Below are positions 14,645 to 24,820 of a DNA stretch of 64,000 nt, one piece after another. The stretch comes from an uncultured Verrucomicrobia subdivision 3 bacterium (GTDB lineage: Bacteria; Verrucomicrobiota; Verrucomicrobiia; Limisphaerales; UBA11358). Every line of letters begins with the position of its first letter. Positions within the stretch are counted from its first letter, which is position 1. The notes beneath the pieces are model-generated. The model made no database searches and was not told where the DNA came from. It saw nothing but the letters and a program-made list of their open reading frames with translations. Made by a program: the position numbers and the translations under genes. The stretch is taken from positions 1 through 64,000 of the forward strand of contig CAINLR010000178.1 of assembly GCA_903850425.1 (NCBI GenBank), read 5' to 3'.

Positions 14645-17500
14645 CTAAGGCTCTTCCGCCAGCAATGCCACCGGGCCAAATAGACCGGACGGAATCAAGG
14701 GTGTTTTGGCGGTGAGTTTGCGGACGTTGGTCTGGGTCAACCGTTGTGCCGCCGGCAAACTGGCGTCGCCGATGATGCGGTTGGGCCAGAAGTTTACGAC
14801 CTCGATCTGCAAGTTGTTTTCGCCAGGTTGCACCGCCGCCGTAATGTCCACCCGGAACGGTGGCGACCAGACGATGCCGCAGGATTGGCCGTTTACTTTC
14901 ACTTCCGCGAGTTCGCGGACGCTGCCGAGATCCAGAAGCAGGGTCGGGGGTTTGGCGTCGGCGGCGCGGGGCGGGAGCGTGAAGGTTTTTTCGTAAACCG
15001 CCGTGCCGGAATAATATTTTATGCCCGGCTCGGCGCGTTCGGTCCAACTCACGAGCTGGCCAAACGCGGCTGACTGCGGTCCGCCCCAGTGGGTGTCGAA
15101 GTGAACGGTCCACGCGCCGGAGATGGCTTGAACGGGCTGGAGGCTCGGTTGATTGCTCGGTGCGCTGGCAGGATGCCGCGCGGCTGGTTCGCGGAAAATG
15201 ACAAACCATGAGCCGCACGGGGCGAAGTCCAGCGGCACCAAGGTGCGTCCGGCTTGTTCGCGGTAAGCGCTGGCAAATTTGTGTTCGCCCGACACGGCGT
15301 TCCAGAGTTCCGGCGCGCGGCCATTGACGCGCAACGCCACCGTGGCGCTCACCGCGCTATTCGTGCGGTTGGCGATAAAATAAATTTCCGCATCGTCCGT
15401 GGTGCGATGGAGGTATTCCAGTGAGCTGCCGGATGAATCCAAGCCTTCGTAGTCCGGCAGCACGCCGTCGGCGAGCAACACTTCCCGCGCTGATTGATTC
15501 GTGATGACCCGGCCACTGCCCACATTTCCGCCCCACAATTCATTCGCCAGTTTCCCAATTTCAGCATCCACGGCCGGATAGTTGGCCAGCGTCTCGCCGC
15601 CGCTGGGTTTCGGGCCGATGACGGTTGCGCCGGCGGTGACGAGTTCTTTTATTTTTTTCAGCACGGGCAAGGAAATGACTTCGTGGTTGGGCAGGACGAG
15701 CACGCGATAGTTCATGCCATCGGGCAGCCAGACTTTTCCATCCTTCACGGTGGCCCGATCAAGCAACGCATCGGCGGTGATCACGTCGTAATCGTAACCG
15801 GGCTGAATTCTTGCGGGATCAGATCTTTTCAACTGGGCGAAATTCGGAACGTGATCGCCGTAGTAATAGCAGACATCGGCGGCAAAATGACCCTGCTGCA
15901 AGAGCGATTGGCAGCGGTTGATGTAGGCGAAGAACGGCGCGGATTTTTCCCACCACGTCACGTTCGGATTCAAATGGGTGCCGGCAAAATATTGCTGGCC
16001 GGGCACACCCGCGCTCGCGGGCGAGCAGACAAACGCGTGCCAGACGAGCAGGTTCAGCCCTTCCGTGCAGGCGTGGTTGAACGCGGGCTGCAGGTTGTCC
16101 CACAGCGTTTCCTGCCAGTGCGGCCCGATGGTGGTGAAGCCTTCGGCGACCACGAGCTTGTGTCCGTAAGTGTGCGCGGCGGACGCCGGCTGCTTGACGA
16201 AGAAACGATTTTCATCGCCGATGCGATGCGTCCACGACCACGCCCAAAATTCGCTCATCGGCGCGTCGTCCATGCCGAGACATTGCTGCGCATCAATCGG
16301 CACGGCATGCGGTCCGCCGCTTTCGGGATGGATTTGCAAACCGTGTTTGTGCGCGCCATCGCTGAATAATTTGAAATGATGATCAATCGCCAGATCGCCA
16401 AGGGTCCGGCGGTAATCAAATAGAAAGCGGTCGCTCTCCATGCGGCTGTTCACGATGCGCCCGGCGAGGACCGGCAGCCATGGCAACAAATCGTAGCCGC
16501 GTCGCTGCTGAAATTCCGCGCGCAGGGCCGGCGTCCAGTTGGCAAGTTCGATTTCCCAACTGTCCGTGTGCAGATATTTCAACGCTTTGCCCGCCAGCGG
16601 ACCGGCATCGGCAATCAGCGGCTCGACAATGGCATCCCAATAATGTTGAAACGCGGTGGCGCTGTAAACATCCAGCGCAAATCCCTGCCAGCCTTCGCTG
16701 CTGGTCGAAACGTAAGCGTGATCGCCAATCGTGTAGCCGAAACGCAACACCTGCCAGTCGCCCGGCGGAACGGCCCAGTGTAAAATGCCGTCGGCACCCA
16801 GCTTCGCCGTCAAATCCAGAACGTCCGCCACGGCAGCGACCGCGTCGTTGGGCGAACCGGGAAGCTCCGCAAACAAGGCTGATGAATTCGGCGCGGAAAA
16901 GGGCTGGAGCGATTCTTGCAGCGCCTTCTGTTTCCAATTTTGGAGCGGCAGATGGTTGGTGGAAGTTTTGCGTTGATAGGCGAGGACGGCGGTGTCGCGG
17001 TAAAAATTTTCCCGGAATGGTGGCGCGGGTAAGTGCCATTCCGTATTGGTTCCGCCGGTGAGGCGCGCTTCGGACCAGACATATTTTTTCGCTGCGTCCT
17101 CTTGCGTGACCACGGGCCCGCCCAGATTCCAGCCGCTCTGAATATTCAAACTCATTTCGAGGCCGAGGCGATTGGCTTCGCGGAGCGTGTGTTTGTAAAG
17201 CTCGCGCCATTCGGGCGTAAAAAAAGTCGGTCCGTGCGGCGCGCGTGCATTGCCTTCCTGACTGGAACCATCGGCGTCGCAGATGAGCGCGCCGCCGAAA
17301 CCTTTGGCTTGCATTTGTTCGAGATCGCGCGTGATGGATTCCTTGGTGACATTGCCGTTGAGCCACCACCAATAGGCGCGCAAGCGGGCGCTGGGTGGGG
17401 GATTCTTCCAGTCGCTTTCCAACGATGATGCGGCCGTGGCTGCGCCGTTCCAGGCGAGGAGGCCGGCCAGGAGCGCGGGGAAAAGTTTTAAGGGCTTCAT
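14645..17500 (-). CDS. GH106-family alpha-L-rhamnosidase-like glycoside hydrolase
   Basis: 951 residues with a signal peptide (about 1-24). The N-terminal signature YWWWLNGNVTKESITRDL (43-60) and KGFGGALICD are typical of GH106 proteins, as is the long central (beta/alpha)8 region with HTDSWEIELANWTP and PESGGPHAVPIDA. The C-terminal 160 residues form a galactose-binding-like sandwich (GTAVYEKTF ... LLLDLGSVRELAEVKVNGQ ... VDITAAVQPGENNL). GH106 enzymes remove alpha-L-rhamnose from pectic and other polysaccharides; the exact substrate is unknown. It starts 1 bp after the stop of the next upstream gene (17502), implying one operon for carbohydrate use. Confidence 0.85.
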   Translation of the reverse strand: MKPLKLFPALLAGLLAWNGAATAASSLESDWKNPPPSARLRAYWWWLNGNVTKESITRDLEQMQAKGFGGALICDADGSSQEGNARAPHGPTFFTPEWRELYKHTLREANRLGLEMSLNIQSGWNLGGPVVTQEDAAKKYVWSEARLTGGTNTEWHLPAPPFRENFYRDTAVLAYQRKTSTNHLPLQNWKQKALQESLQPFSAPNSSALFAELPGSPNDAVAAVADVLDLTAKLGADGILHWAVPPGDWQVLRFGYTIGDHAYVSTSSEGWQGFALDVYSATAFQHYWDAIVEPLIADAGPLAGKALKYLHTDSWEIELANWTPALRAEFQQRRGYDLLPWLPVLAGRIVNSRMESDRFLFDYRRTLGDLAIDHHFKLFSDGAHKHGLQIHPESGGPHAVPIDAQQCLGMDDAPMSEFWAWSWTHRIGDENRFFVKQPASAAHTYGHKLVVAEGFTTIGPHWQETLWDNLQPAFNHACTEGLNLLVWHAFVCSPASAGVPGQQYFAGTHLNPNVTWWEKSAPFFAYINRCQSLLQQGHFAADVCYYYGDHVPNFAQLKRSDPARIQPGYDYDVITADALLDRATVKDGKVWLPDGMNYRVLVLPNHEVISLPVLKKIKELVTAGATVIGPKPSGGETLANYPAVDAEIGKLANELWGGNVGSGRVITNQSAREVLLADGVLPDYEGLDSSGSSLEYLHRTTDDAEIYFIANRTNSAVSATVALRVNGRAPELWNAVSGEHKFASAYREQAGRTLVPLDFAPCGSWFVIFREPAARHPASAPSNQPSLQPVQAISGAWTVHFDTHWGGPQSAAFGQLVSWTERAEPGIKYYSGTAVYEKTFTLPPRAADAKPPTLLLDLGSVRELAEVKVNGQSCGIVWSPPFRVDITAAVQPGENNLQIEVVNFWPNRIIGDASLPAAQRLTQTNVRKLTAKTPLIPSGLFGPVALLAEEP

Positions 17501-17501
17501 G

Positions 17502-20420
17502 TCAGTTGGTCACACTATATTGGATGCGGAAAAACTGTGGCGCGAGTTGAAACGGAAACAGCGCGCGATAAATGGAATTGCCGGCGACCGTCTGTAGCCC
17601 ATTCACCGCTGCCGGCGCGGTGTTGGTCCAATTCAACAAATCGCCGGAACTTTGAAACTGGCGCGCGACATTGCCCAGCGCGGTGCGTTCTTGAAATTGA
17701 ATCGCAAACTGGCTGGCGGAAAAGGGCGAGCCGCGCACGATGGCATTTGTCGCGTCAGCCATTGCCGGATTGCCGCCCACGGCGAATTCCAGCAGGTTCG
17801 GCACGCCGTCGGCGTCGGGGTCCGCACTGGCAGTGCCGCTGGCGGAATTGGTGAGTTGGGCGTCGGTGAAGTGGTTCAATTGCCAGTCCGCAAACGTGCC
17901 CGGTTGCGCGCGTTCGAAGAAATTCAATTCCGCCACCTGCACGTTGCGCGGAGCGCTGATATTGCCGTTGTCATACGCCCCGGTCATGACAACCACTGCG
18001 TTGGTGACGTAAACGGGTGGCGACAATTTCACGTCGAGCGTGGCCAGCGCGGCCATCGGGCCGGACCAGAAATTTGTGCCCGTGGACGGAATTCCGCTGG
18101 CGGGAATCGGGCTCGTCACGTTGGCGAACAGCTGGATCGCCGTCGGGCCGTAGCCGGCATTGACCGCGCGCGGAGCCACTTGCAATTCCGCGAGCGCGAC
18201 CGGCCGGGAAAAATTCACCATCAACCATTCCGCGTGGTTCGTCGGGCCGTAGAGCGAAACCCAGAATGTGGCATTGTTGTTGTCCACGGCGTTTGTCGGC
18301 GGATAGGTGGCGCTTTGCGTCGAGGACGCCGTGACGCTGGCGATGCCGAGTTCGTAAGGCGGATACGATGGGTTGGTCGAGACCAGCGGCACCAGCGCGG
18401 AAACTTGCGCCAGAATTCCGCCCGCGCCCGGAAAAGTCAGCGTGGCGTTCGTGCCGGAAATATTCCAACTGATCTGCGCCGCCAGATTGGACGTTTGCAG
18501 CGCCGTTTTGCCAGGAAAATAAACCGCGTAACGCGGCGTCAGCGAGTTGGTCGGGAAGAATGCCAAGGTGTCTTCCGCTGCGCCGGCGCGGTTGTAACTG
18601 GCGGCGGCGGCATAGTTGAAATAGCCCGCCGGGCCGGCTGCGAGGCCGTAATTGCCGCTGGCACAAATCCACTGGCTCGTCGTATTGGTCGCCCCGCCGG
18701 TGCGATTGGTTATCGTCACCGCGCCGCCGCTCCATTCGAGGAACCGCGTGCCGCCGCAGAGCGGATCGTTCTCAATGCCGGTGCTGAAACTCGCCGCCGG
18801 GCTGTTGGCAAAACCCGTTGCGGGATTTGGCACTTCGATGATGCCCACGCTGTCGCCGGTGTTGCTGAAATAAATTTCCGTCGTGCCATTTACCCCGTTG
18901 GTGAGTTGCAGTTCGGCAGTGAAACCAAGGCCGTTCGTGGTGAACTGGACGAGGCGTCCGCCGGTGGGCGAACCCAGCGCGCCGAGGCCGATGATGCCGG
19001 GCAGACGCGGCGTGGTGATGATGGAGTTCGACGGAAAGCCCGCGCAAACGGGTTCGATGGTCGCCATGATGCGCGCCGAAAAACCATTCGTCTGCGGACC
19101 GTAGCTTATCGTGACGAAGCCATTCGTGCCGCGACCGGTCAGGAGCGCCACGGCCGTTAAGTTTTCAATCAATGGCGCGGGCGCAGTGGCCGGGCCATTC
19201 GCGTAGTCGGCAAAATTCCAGTGCAGCCAGCAGAAAGCCACGCGTCGCGCCTCGACCGCTTCGCGAAAAAAGGGATCGCCGGAACCGCCGTTGACGCTGG
19301 GGCCGACGAACATGCCGTTGGTATTGATGATTTGCCGGTAGCGCGTGAGTTGCGCAAGCCGCTGGTCGGCCCAGCGGGCCACCGGATCGTTGAAGTGCGC
19401 CGCCATCCACGCGATGAAACTGTATTGCTCGTAGTCGTGCAGTTCCCAGTCGAGGCCGGCGGGATACGCGAAATCGCCGGAGTCCATGACCATGCCGCTC
19501 AGGTTGTTGGTCCACACCGCCATGACATTGTGCTCGGCGAACGGCTGCAATTGCGCCGCGACGCTTGCCTCCGCCATCCGCGCCATCATCAGTGAATCGC
19601 CCAGCGACATGCCGGCGACCATCTCATAGGTGGGATGATAAAAGCCGTGATTTTCCAACGCGAAATCATTGTAAAGCGTCACGGTGGTGATCCAGGAAGC
19701 GAGCGGATCGCCGCTCGTGTCCGTCAGCGTGTAGGTGTTGGCGAGATATTTTTTGGCGGCGAGCAACCACGTCGGCGCATTGTTGCTGGTGCTCAGCCAA
19801 GCCGCAGCGAGCGTGAGAATGTTGGCCTGCCAGGCATTTTCCTCAGCCTTGGTATCGCCCTTGAAACCGGACGCGGGCGCGATGGCGGCGCGATGATCCG
19901 CCTCGTTGCCGACAACTTTCTTCACCCCGAGCACGGTGGCGGCGGGCAAATTGCTTTGCACCAAAACGCAGGCCAGCCCCATGGACGCGGCCCATTCTGG
20001 CGTCTGCCAGTCAGTGCTGACGCCGCTCCAACCCCATTTGTTGCCGCTGGTGGTGTTATAGTTGCCGGTGACGTGCGTGTTGAAATCGTAGTTCGCCGCC
20101 TGGCGGATGCGCGCGAGGCGATTGGTGAATTTGGGATCATCCGGCAACGCGCGGCACATCACCGCATAGGCGAGCGCCACGCCACCATTGCCGCGAATGC
20201 CGCCGTTGCCGGTGCTGCCGCCATCGCCCCAGTAGCCGGAATCGGGAATCGTCGCACTCGGGTGCCAGATGGATTCTGCATACCCCTCGAAGTTGGTGAG
20301 GCACTGCAAATAAATCTGCTGGGAGTCTGCCCGTGCCGAGGAATGGGCGAGGACCACGAGGCTGAACAGCAGTTCAATCAAGTGGAACGCCCGGCTGCGG
20401 CTCGGCTGTTTTAGCGTCAT
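17502..20420 (-). CDS. large secreted protein with helical catalytic-like region, F5/8 type C domain and C-terminal sorting-like module
   Basis: 972 residues. The N-terminus is unusual: RAFHLIELLFSLVVLA has the order of a type IV prepilin cleavage site (A11/F12, Glu at +5) but is followed by an ordinary signal-peptidase-like ARA-DS. Residues about 35-410 are Trp-rich and helical with GNGGVALAYAVMCRALP and WLHWNFADYANG, resembling alpha/alpha-toroid glycan-active proteins; family not identified. Residues about 665-800 look like an F5/8 type C (discoidin) sandwich (ASSTQSATYPPTNAVDNNNATFW). A DPDADGVPNLLEFA calcium-type motif at about 857-870 and a C-terminal W..LQSSGDLLNW...FFRI module follow. 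The 83 bp upstream hold a hairpin. Probable partner of the GH106 enzyme. Confidence 0.72.
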   Translation of the reverse strand: MTLKQPSRSRAFHLIELLFSLVVLAHSSARADSQQIYLQCLTNFEGYAESIWHPSATIPDSGYWGDGGSTGNGGIRGNGGVALAYAVMCRALPDDPKFTNRLARIRQAANYDFNTHVTGNYNTTSGNKWGWSGVSTDWQTPEWAASMGLACVLVQSNLPAATVLGVKKVVGNEADHRAAIAPASGFKGDTKAEENAWQANILTLAAAWLSTSNNAPTWLLAAKKYLANTYTLTDTSGDPLASWITTVTLYNDFALENHGFYHPTYEMVAGMSLGDSLMMARMAEASVAAQLQPFAEHNVMAVWTNNLSGMVMDSGDFAYPAGLDWELHDYEQYSFIAWMAAHFNDPVARWADQRLAQLTRYRQIINTNGMFVGPSVNGGSGDPFFREAVEARRVAFCWLHWNFADYANGPATAPAPLIENLTAVALLTGRGTNGFVTISYGPQTNGFSARIMATIEPVCAGFPSNSIITTPRLPGIIGLGALGSPTGGRLVQFTTNGLGFTAELQLTNGVNGTTEIYFSNTGDSVGIIEVPNPATGFANSPAASFSTGIENDPLCGGTRFLEWSGGAVTITNRTGGATNTTSQWICASGNYGLAAGPAGYFNYAAAASYNRAGAAEDTLAFFPTNSLTPRYAVYFPGKTALQTSNLAAQISWNISGTNATLTFPGAGGILAQVSALVPLVSTNPSYPPYELGIASVTASSTQSATYPPTNAVDNNNATFWVSLYGPTNHAEWLMVNFSRPVALAELQVAPRAVNAGYGPTAIQLFANVTSPIPASGIPSTGTNFWSGPMAALATLDVKLSPPVYVTNAVVVMTGAYDNGNISAPRNVQVAELNFFERAQPGTFADWQLNHFTDAQLTNSASGTASADPDADGVPNLLEFAVGGNPAMADATNAIVRGSPFSASQFAIQFQERTALGNVARQFQSSGDLLNWTNTAPAAVNGLQTVAGNSIYRALFPFQLAPQFFRIQYSVTN

Positions 20421-20452
20421 AAGAGGATTGGCACAAGGTCTGTTAATGGCAC

Positions 20453-20481
20453 GGGGTGAAAGTCCAGCGGACCTTCACCCC
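20453..20481 (-). terminator. 13-bp hairpin after the LamG/PATR gene
   Basis: GGGGTGAAAGTCC (20453-20465) and GGACCTTCACCCC (20469-20481) pair with one mismatch and a 3-nt loop, just past the stop of the 20504-24601 gene and before the start of the next leftward gene. There is no T-run after it, so it may act as a weak terminator or an mRNA-stabilising structure. Confidence 0.45.
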
Positions 20482-20503
20482 GGCCTGTCGCTTCAAACGA
20501 TCA

Positions 20504-23500
20504 TCAATACGTCAACCGGTAGAACACCGCGGCGTTCGCCGGATTGATCGTATTCGTCACGGCATTTACGTTCGTGGAATTGGGCACGTCCACCCAATTG
20601 CCGCCGAGGCCGGTGGACAAGGCGTTGGTCTGCACCTGCAACTTCCAGCCGGTATGATCCGTGGGCCAGCTCAATTCGAGATTGCTGCCATTGACCACGG
20701 CGACAATGTTCGTGGGATTGGTCGCCACCGGAACGGAAACCCGCAAACTGCCTGAGCCCGCGAGGAAAGGCGAACTCGCGCCCGCGTTGTAAATGCCCGG
20801 AGCCTGGCTGACGCCGTTCAACACCAGCGCCGCCACGGTGTTTGTCTCGATGAAGTCCAACTGCAACACCGCCGCGCTCGCGATTGTCACCGTTGATCTC
20901 GCCGCCAGCGTCGGGAGCGCGAGTTCGAGCGAGCCGCCATTGATCGTGGTGTTGCCGGTGTAGGCGTTGGTGGCCGTCAAAAACAGGTTCGCTGAACCAT
21001 TTTCGACAAGGGCCAGGTTGCCGGCAATGACACCGCTGAACGTGCCGCCAGTCGCCAAGTTCAAAGTCAGCGTGCTGGGTGCAGCCGCGCTATTGGTGAC
21101 CAGTTCGGCGAAAGCCGCACCGTCCGTCAATCCGGCCAGCGCCTGGTTGAATCCATTCAGATTGAACGTGGAGTTGGCCGAGGCGGACATGGCCAGTGAG
21201 GTGGCCGGGCAGAGGCCGTTGTGTGCGCCGAGCGAAGCGGTGCCCGCGTTCAGGGTGAACAAGGTGTAATCGCCGCCACCGGAGAAAACCACATTGCCGC
21301 TGCGCGACGACACGGCACCAGTGACGGTGTTGGTGATCGGCCCGGCGACGAGCAGGTAGCCGGAGGAGGTGGGGCCGACAAAGTCGCCACCGTTGGCCGG
21401 GGAGGCGTCAAACTGTATCGGTCCCGCCAGCGTGGTGACGATGCCGTTGGTGTTGTCGTTAACCATCAGCAGGCCCAGCAAGGCAGCGGGCGAGACGGTG
21501 GTGGCCGTGATGGCGTTGTTGATGGTCAGGCCGTCACCAATCACGATGCGCCCCGGGCCGCTGATGGTGACCGGCTTGGTGCCGAGCGCCTGGCTGGCGT
21601 TGACGCCGACCACCGGGCCATTCAGCGTGAAGCCGCCGGAGAAGGTGTTGTTGGCGCTCAAGGTCAGCGTGCCCGAACCGATGGCGGTCAAGGCGCTCGT
21701 GCCGGACACGACGTTGCTCAGGTTAAGCGTCGCGCCGCTGTCCACGCCGATGGTGGAATCCGAGGCGAGAAAAATCGCGCCAAGGCCGGTCGTCGTGCCC
21801 GCGCCGCCTTTCCGCAATGCGCCGGTGCCATCGCCCGCGCCGTTCAGCGTCAAGGCTTCGGCCACATCCACGTTCGCCGTGAGGTAGAGCTGGCCGCCGC
21901 TGGCAATGATCGTGCCGGGGCTGGCCGCCCCGAGGCCGGTGCCACTGAGCAAATACACAATGCCTTGATTGATCAGCGTGCTGCCGGTGTAGTCATTCGC
22001 GCCGGAAACCGTCACCGCCCCGCCCCCGTCAAAGCTCACCGTGCCAGAACCGTGGATGGGATTGCCGACGTTCAACACCGTGTCCGAGCGCTGGAAGGAG
22101 AGGGTGGCATTGTTGGTCACCGGGCCGCTGCCGAGCGTGCCAAAGGAGTCGTTGTTGCCAACTTGCAGGACACCGCCGGCGATGGTCACCGCCCCGCTCA
22201 AGTTGTTGGTCAGGTCAATGGTCAGCCGGCCGGAGTTCAGCTTGGTGATGGAACCCTGGCCGTCGAGGGAACCTGTGTTGGCCGACGAGGTCAGCAGATA
22301 GTCGGACGCGGCATTGACCTTGAGGTTGTAGGGAATGACGGATTGCGCAATGTCCACGGTGGGCGCGCCGCTGCCCCGGCTGTCAAAAAGCACGCCGTTG
22401 GTTTGGGCGAACGCCACCACGCTGTTGATATCATTGGTCCAATTCAACGAGGTGGTGTTCCACAGGTTGTCTGCCCCGCCATCGGCCGCATCCAGCCACG
22501 CGAGCGTGGGCGGCACGAAGACGGTCAGCGTGGCGGTCGTGCTGTTGGTGATGTAAGTGGTCACGCCAATGGTATTCGTGGCGTGGGCAAAAAAGGTCGC
22601 GTTATTGTCGCCGATCACCGTGCTGAAGGAATAGCTCGCGTTGGTGGCATCGGGAACGAGCGTGCCGTCTCGGAACCACTGGTAGTTCATGGGCAGGTAG
22701 CCGATGGCCGCCGCCGCGAACGTGGCGATTTGGCCGGCCGGCACCGAGGTATTGAGTGGTTGCAGGACGAATTTGCCGGGGCCGTCGGCGAGCAGCGTGT
22801 TGGGACCTTGATCCTGGCTTTGCTTGATGCTGATGCTGGAGAGAGCGCCTTTGAAGATGCGCAATTCATCAATGCTCGCGGTGAGATACGGGTCAGCGGC
22901 CCAGAGCGAGCGGCCGATGAAAGACATCTGGTCAATGATGCTGGAGAGGTTAATGGTGAAGTTGGTGTTGACGGCTTCCAGCACCCCGTTGGTGTAGATC
23001 GAGAGCAGTTTGTTCGGCGGATCGAACACGACGGCGACGTGAACCGTCCTCCCGTCCAAGTTGCCGGCGGCGTTCGCGGTTTGCGCAAACTGCGGATCGC
23101 CGCCCGTGCCCGACGCGCTCTGCCCGCCCGCGTTGTGCGAGCAATACATCGCGTGGTTGAATCCCACGATCACGTTGCCGATCGCATTGGTCACGCCAAA
23201 AGCGAAGGTATAGACGTTGTTTGGATTCGAGCCGTAGGTCGCCCAGAATTCTACCGTCAGGGCGGTCGCATTGGCGCCGCTAAACAAATTGGGCGGCAAC
23301 TGCATGAATGTCCCCGCCGTGCCGTCCAGCACCAACGCGCCGCCAGCCACCGTGGCATTGCCAAAATTGGTGCCCGTCTGCCCGCCGATGCTGTCCGGCG
23401 TGGTGAGCAAACCACTGCTGGGATCCGTGGAACTGGTGGTGAAACTGTAACGGTTGGCGAGGAAGTTGGCGGCGCCAACCACGAGCCGGGCTTCGGCACT

Positions 23501-24601
23501 GGTGGCCGAACTGCCGATCGTGTTGGTGACGTAGCAGTCGTAGTAACCCGCGTGACTGGCCGCCACATTCGTGATGACGTAGGCAGTGTTCGTCGCCCCG
23601 GCGATGGAATTGGAATTGAACCGCCATTGGTAGCCCAAGGCAAACTGGCTGGACGCGCCGACGCTCAAGGTCACCGGCTGGTTGTAGTCAACATTTTGGC
23701 TGACCGGATTCTGCGTGATGCTCACAAGCGGTGAGTAAAATTGCATCTGGCCAGAGCCGCGTGCGATGTTGCTGATGCGAACCTCGTCAATGCAGCCCAA
23801 AAACTGCTCGCCAGCGGCGCCGCGGTTTTCGTTGCCGATGATGAGCGGGCCGGTGGTGGCGCCTTGCGTGGTGCCCAACGCCAGCGAAGCCGAACTCAGC
23901 ACGTGTGCCGCACCATTCGTCGGATTCAGGAGCGTCCAGTAAAGCGTCGCCGTCGTGCCGTTGTAGCTGATCGCGACGTGATACCAGTTGCCCGCCACAA
24001 AAGCATCGTTGCCGGTGGTTGGAATGGGGCCGGAAAAAACCTGCGACCCGGTGATAAACTGGAACTGCAATGTCCCGCTCGTGATCCGAAACTGGAATGC
24101 CCGGCTGCCGGCCGAACTGTCCGTGCAAACAATTTCCTGGTTCGGGGTGATTACAGTGGGGCGGATGAGCGCCTCAATCGTGAACGGTGACTGGCCGCCC
24201 AGGCCAATATTCAAATTCGTCAGCGCAATCGCGTCTGGACAGGGCGCGCTCCCCTCACCCTGATACGCGCCGGAGTTGTTGGCGTCGTAGCCAAACTCAT
24301 AGCCGGTCGTCGGGTTCGTCATGCAGTTGTTGAAATTAGTCGGACCGTTCACGTAGCCCGGTGCGCCAAGCATCGTGGTCACGGTGGCCGGCGTGGCGGA
24401 AGCGGCCGCCTCCGTGATGCTGTAAAATTTTCCGCCCTTCGAGCCATTGTTCGTGGTGAACGTGCCGCCCGCCGCCTCATCAAAGTGCAGCAGGAAAAGC
24501 GTGTTGGCATCTGGCGTGTAGTTACCAACGATGTCGGCCTGCGCCATTCGCGAGGCCAGCGCTGCCATGAGGAGGCAGAGAAACAATTTGATGGTTTTCA
24601 T
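20504..24601 (-). CDS. giant secreted LamG / Ig-like / PATR (autotransporter-associated repeat) protein
   Basis: 1365 residues from the ATG at 24601; an upstream ATG at 24688 would bury the signal peptide (KTIKLFLCLLMAALASRMAQA) inside the protein. Domain order by eye: LamG-like sandwich at about 24-280, Ig-like domain about 293-377 (YQWRFNSNSIAG, GYYDCYVTNTIG), second LamG about 380-590, second Ig-like about 610-690, then PATR beta-strand repeats about 780-1235 (motifs of the type GxLxxxNxNTFSGxxTxNGG, for example LSANNTFSGGFTLNG and AYTGNTTINGGSLELA). It ends in the LSWP...W.LQVQTN...VFYRL module and has no autotransporter barrel. Likely an extracellular or surface adhesin or glycan-binding protein. 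Confidence 0.82.
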   Translation of the reverse strand: MKTIKLFLCLLMAALASRMAQADIVGNYTPDANTLFLLHFDEAAGGTFTTNNGSKGGKFYSITEAAASATPATVTTMLGAPGYVNGPTNFNNCMTNPTTGYEFGYDANNSGAYQGEGSAPCPDAIALTNLNIGLGGQSPFTIEALIRPTVITPNQEIVCTDSSAGSRAFQFRITSGTLQFQFITGSQVFSGPIPTTGNDAFVAGNWYHVAISYNGTTATLYWTLLNPTNGAAHVLSSASLALGTTQGATTGPLIIGNENRGAAGEQFLGCIDEVRISNIARGSGQMQFYSPLVSITQNPVSQNVDYNQPVTLSVGASSQFALGYQWRFNSNSIAGATNTAYVITNVAASHAGYYDCYVTNTIGSSATSAEARLVVGAANFLANRYSFTTSSTDPSSGLLTTPDSIGGQTGTNFGNATVAGGALVLDGTAGTFMQLPPNLFSGANATALTVEFWATYGSNPNNVYTFAFGVTNAIGNVIVGFNHAMYCSHNAGGQSASGTGGDPQFAQTANAAGNLDGRTVHVAVVFDPPNKLLSIYTNGVLEAVNTNFTINLSSIIDQMSFIGRSLWAADPYLTASIDELRIFKGALSSISIKQSQDQGPNTLLADGPGKFVLQPLNTSVPAGQIATFAAAAIGYLPMNYQWFRDGTLVPDATNASYSFSTVIGDNNATFFAHATNTIGVTTYITNSTTATLTVFVPPTLAWLDAADGGADNLWNTTSLNWTNDINSVVAFAQTNGVLFDSRGSGAPTVDIAQSVIPYNLKVNAASDYLLTSSANTGSLDGQGSITKLNSGRLTIDLTNNLSGAVTIAGGVLQVGNNDSFGTLGSGPVTNNATLSFQRSDTVLNVGNPIHGSGTVSFDGGGAVTVSGANDYTGSTLINQGIVYLLSGTGLGAASPGTIIASGGQLYLTANVDVAEALTLNGAGDGTGALRKGGAGTTTGLGAIFLASDSTIGVDSGATLNLSNVVSGTSALTAIGSGTLTLSANNTFSGGFTLNGPVVGVNASQALGTKPVTISGPGRIVIGDGLTINNAITATTVSPAALLGLLMVNDNTNGIVTTLAGPIQFDASPANGGDFVGPTSSGYLLVAGPITNTVTGAVSSRSGNVVFSGGGDYTLFTLNAGTASLGAHNGLCPATSLAMSASANSTFNLNGFNQALAGLTDGAAFAELVTNSAAAPSTLTLNLATGGTFSGVIAGNLALVENGSANLFLTATNAYTGNTTINGGSLELALPTLAARSTVTIASAAVLQLDFIETNTVAALVLNGVSQAPGIYNAGASSPFLAGSGSLRVSVPVATNPTNIVAVVNGSNLELSWPTDHTGWKLQVQTNALSTGLGGNWVDVPNSTNVNAVTNTINPANAAVFYRLTY

Positions 24602-24820
24602 GAATCGAGACGAGGGGTTATGTGGTTTAAGGTTGAACAAGCTGTGGGCGCAGCGTAACACGGCAAATAGCCCGTCGCTATCCCCCAAATACGGGAGCCT
24701 ACGCCGCCGTGGAATCGGGATCGCCGCTGCCGCGCCGCCGGACGGGAACGTCCGTGGCCCGGAGCCTGGTCAATCTGGCCGGAGCGGAAAAAACGTTTTC
24801 CCCAAGTCCCGACCGGTCAA

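Noticed and set aside
21221-23734. An 837-residue plus-strand open frame opposite the LamG/PATR gene.
   Set aside because: Antisense shadow of a GC-rich gene; the minus strand has a signal peptide and recognisable domains, this one has none.
24602-24820. Riboswitch or attenuator near pheA.
   Set aside because: The gap is downstream of pheA, not upstream, and no leader peptide rich in Phe codons is visible in the 160 bp before pheA.
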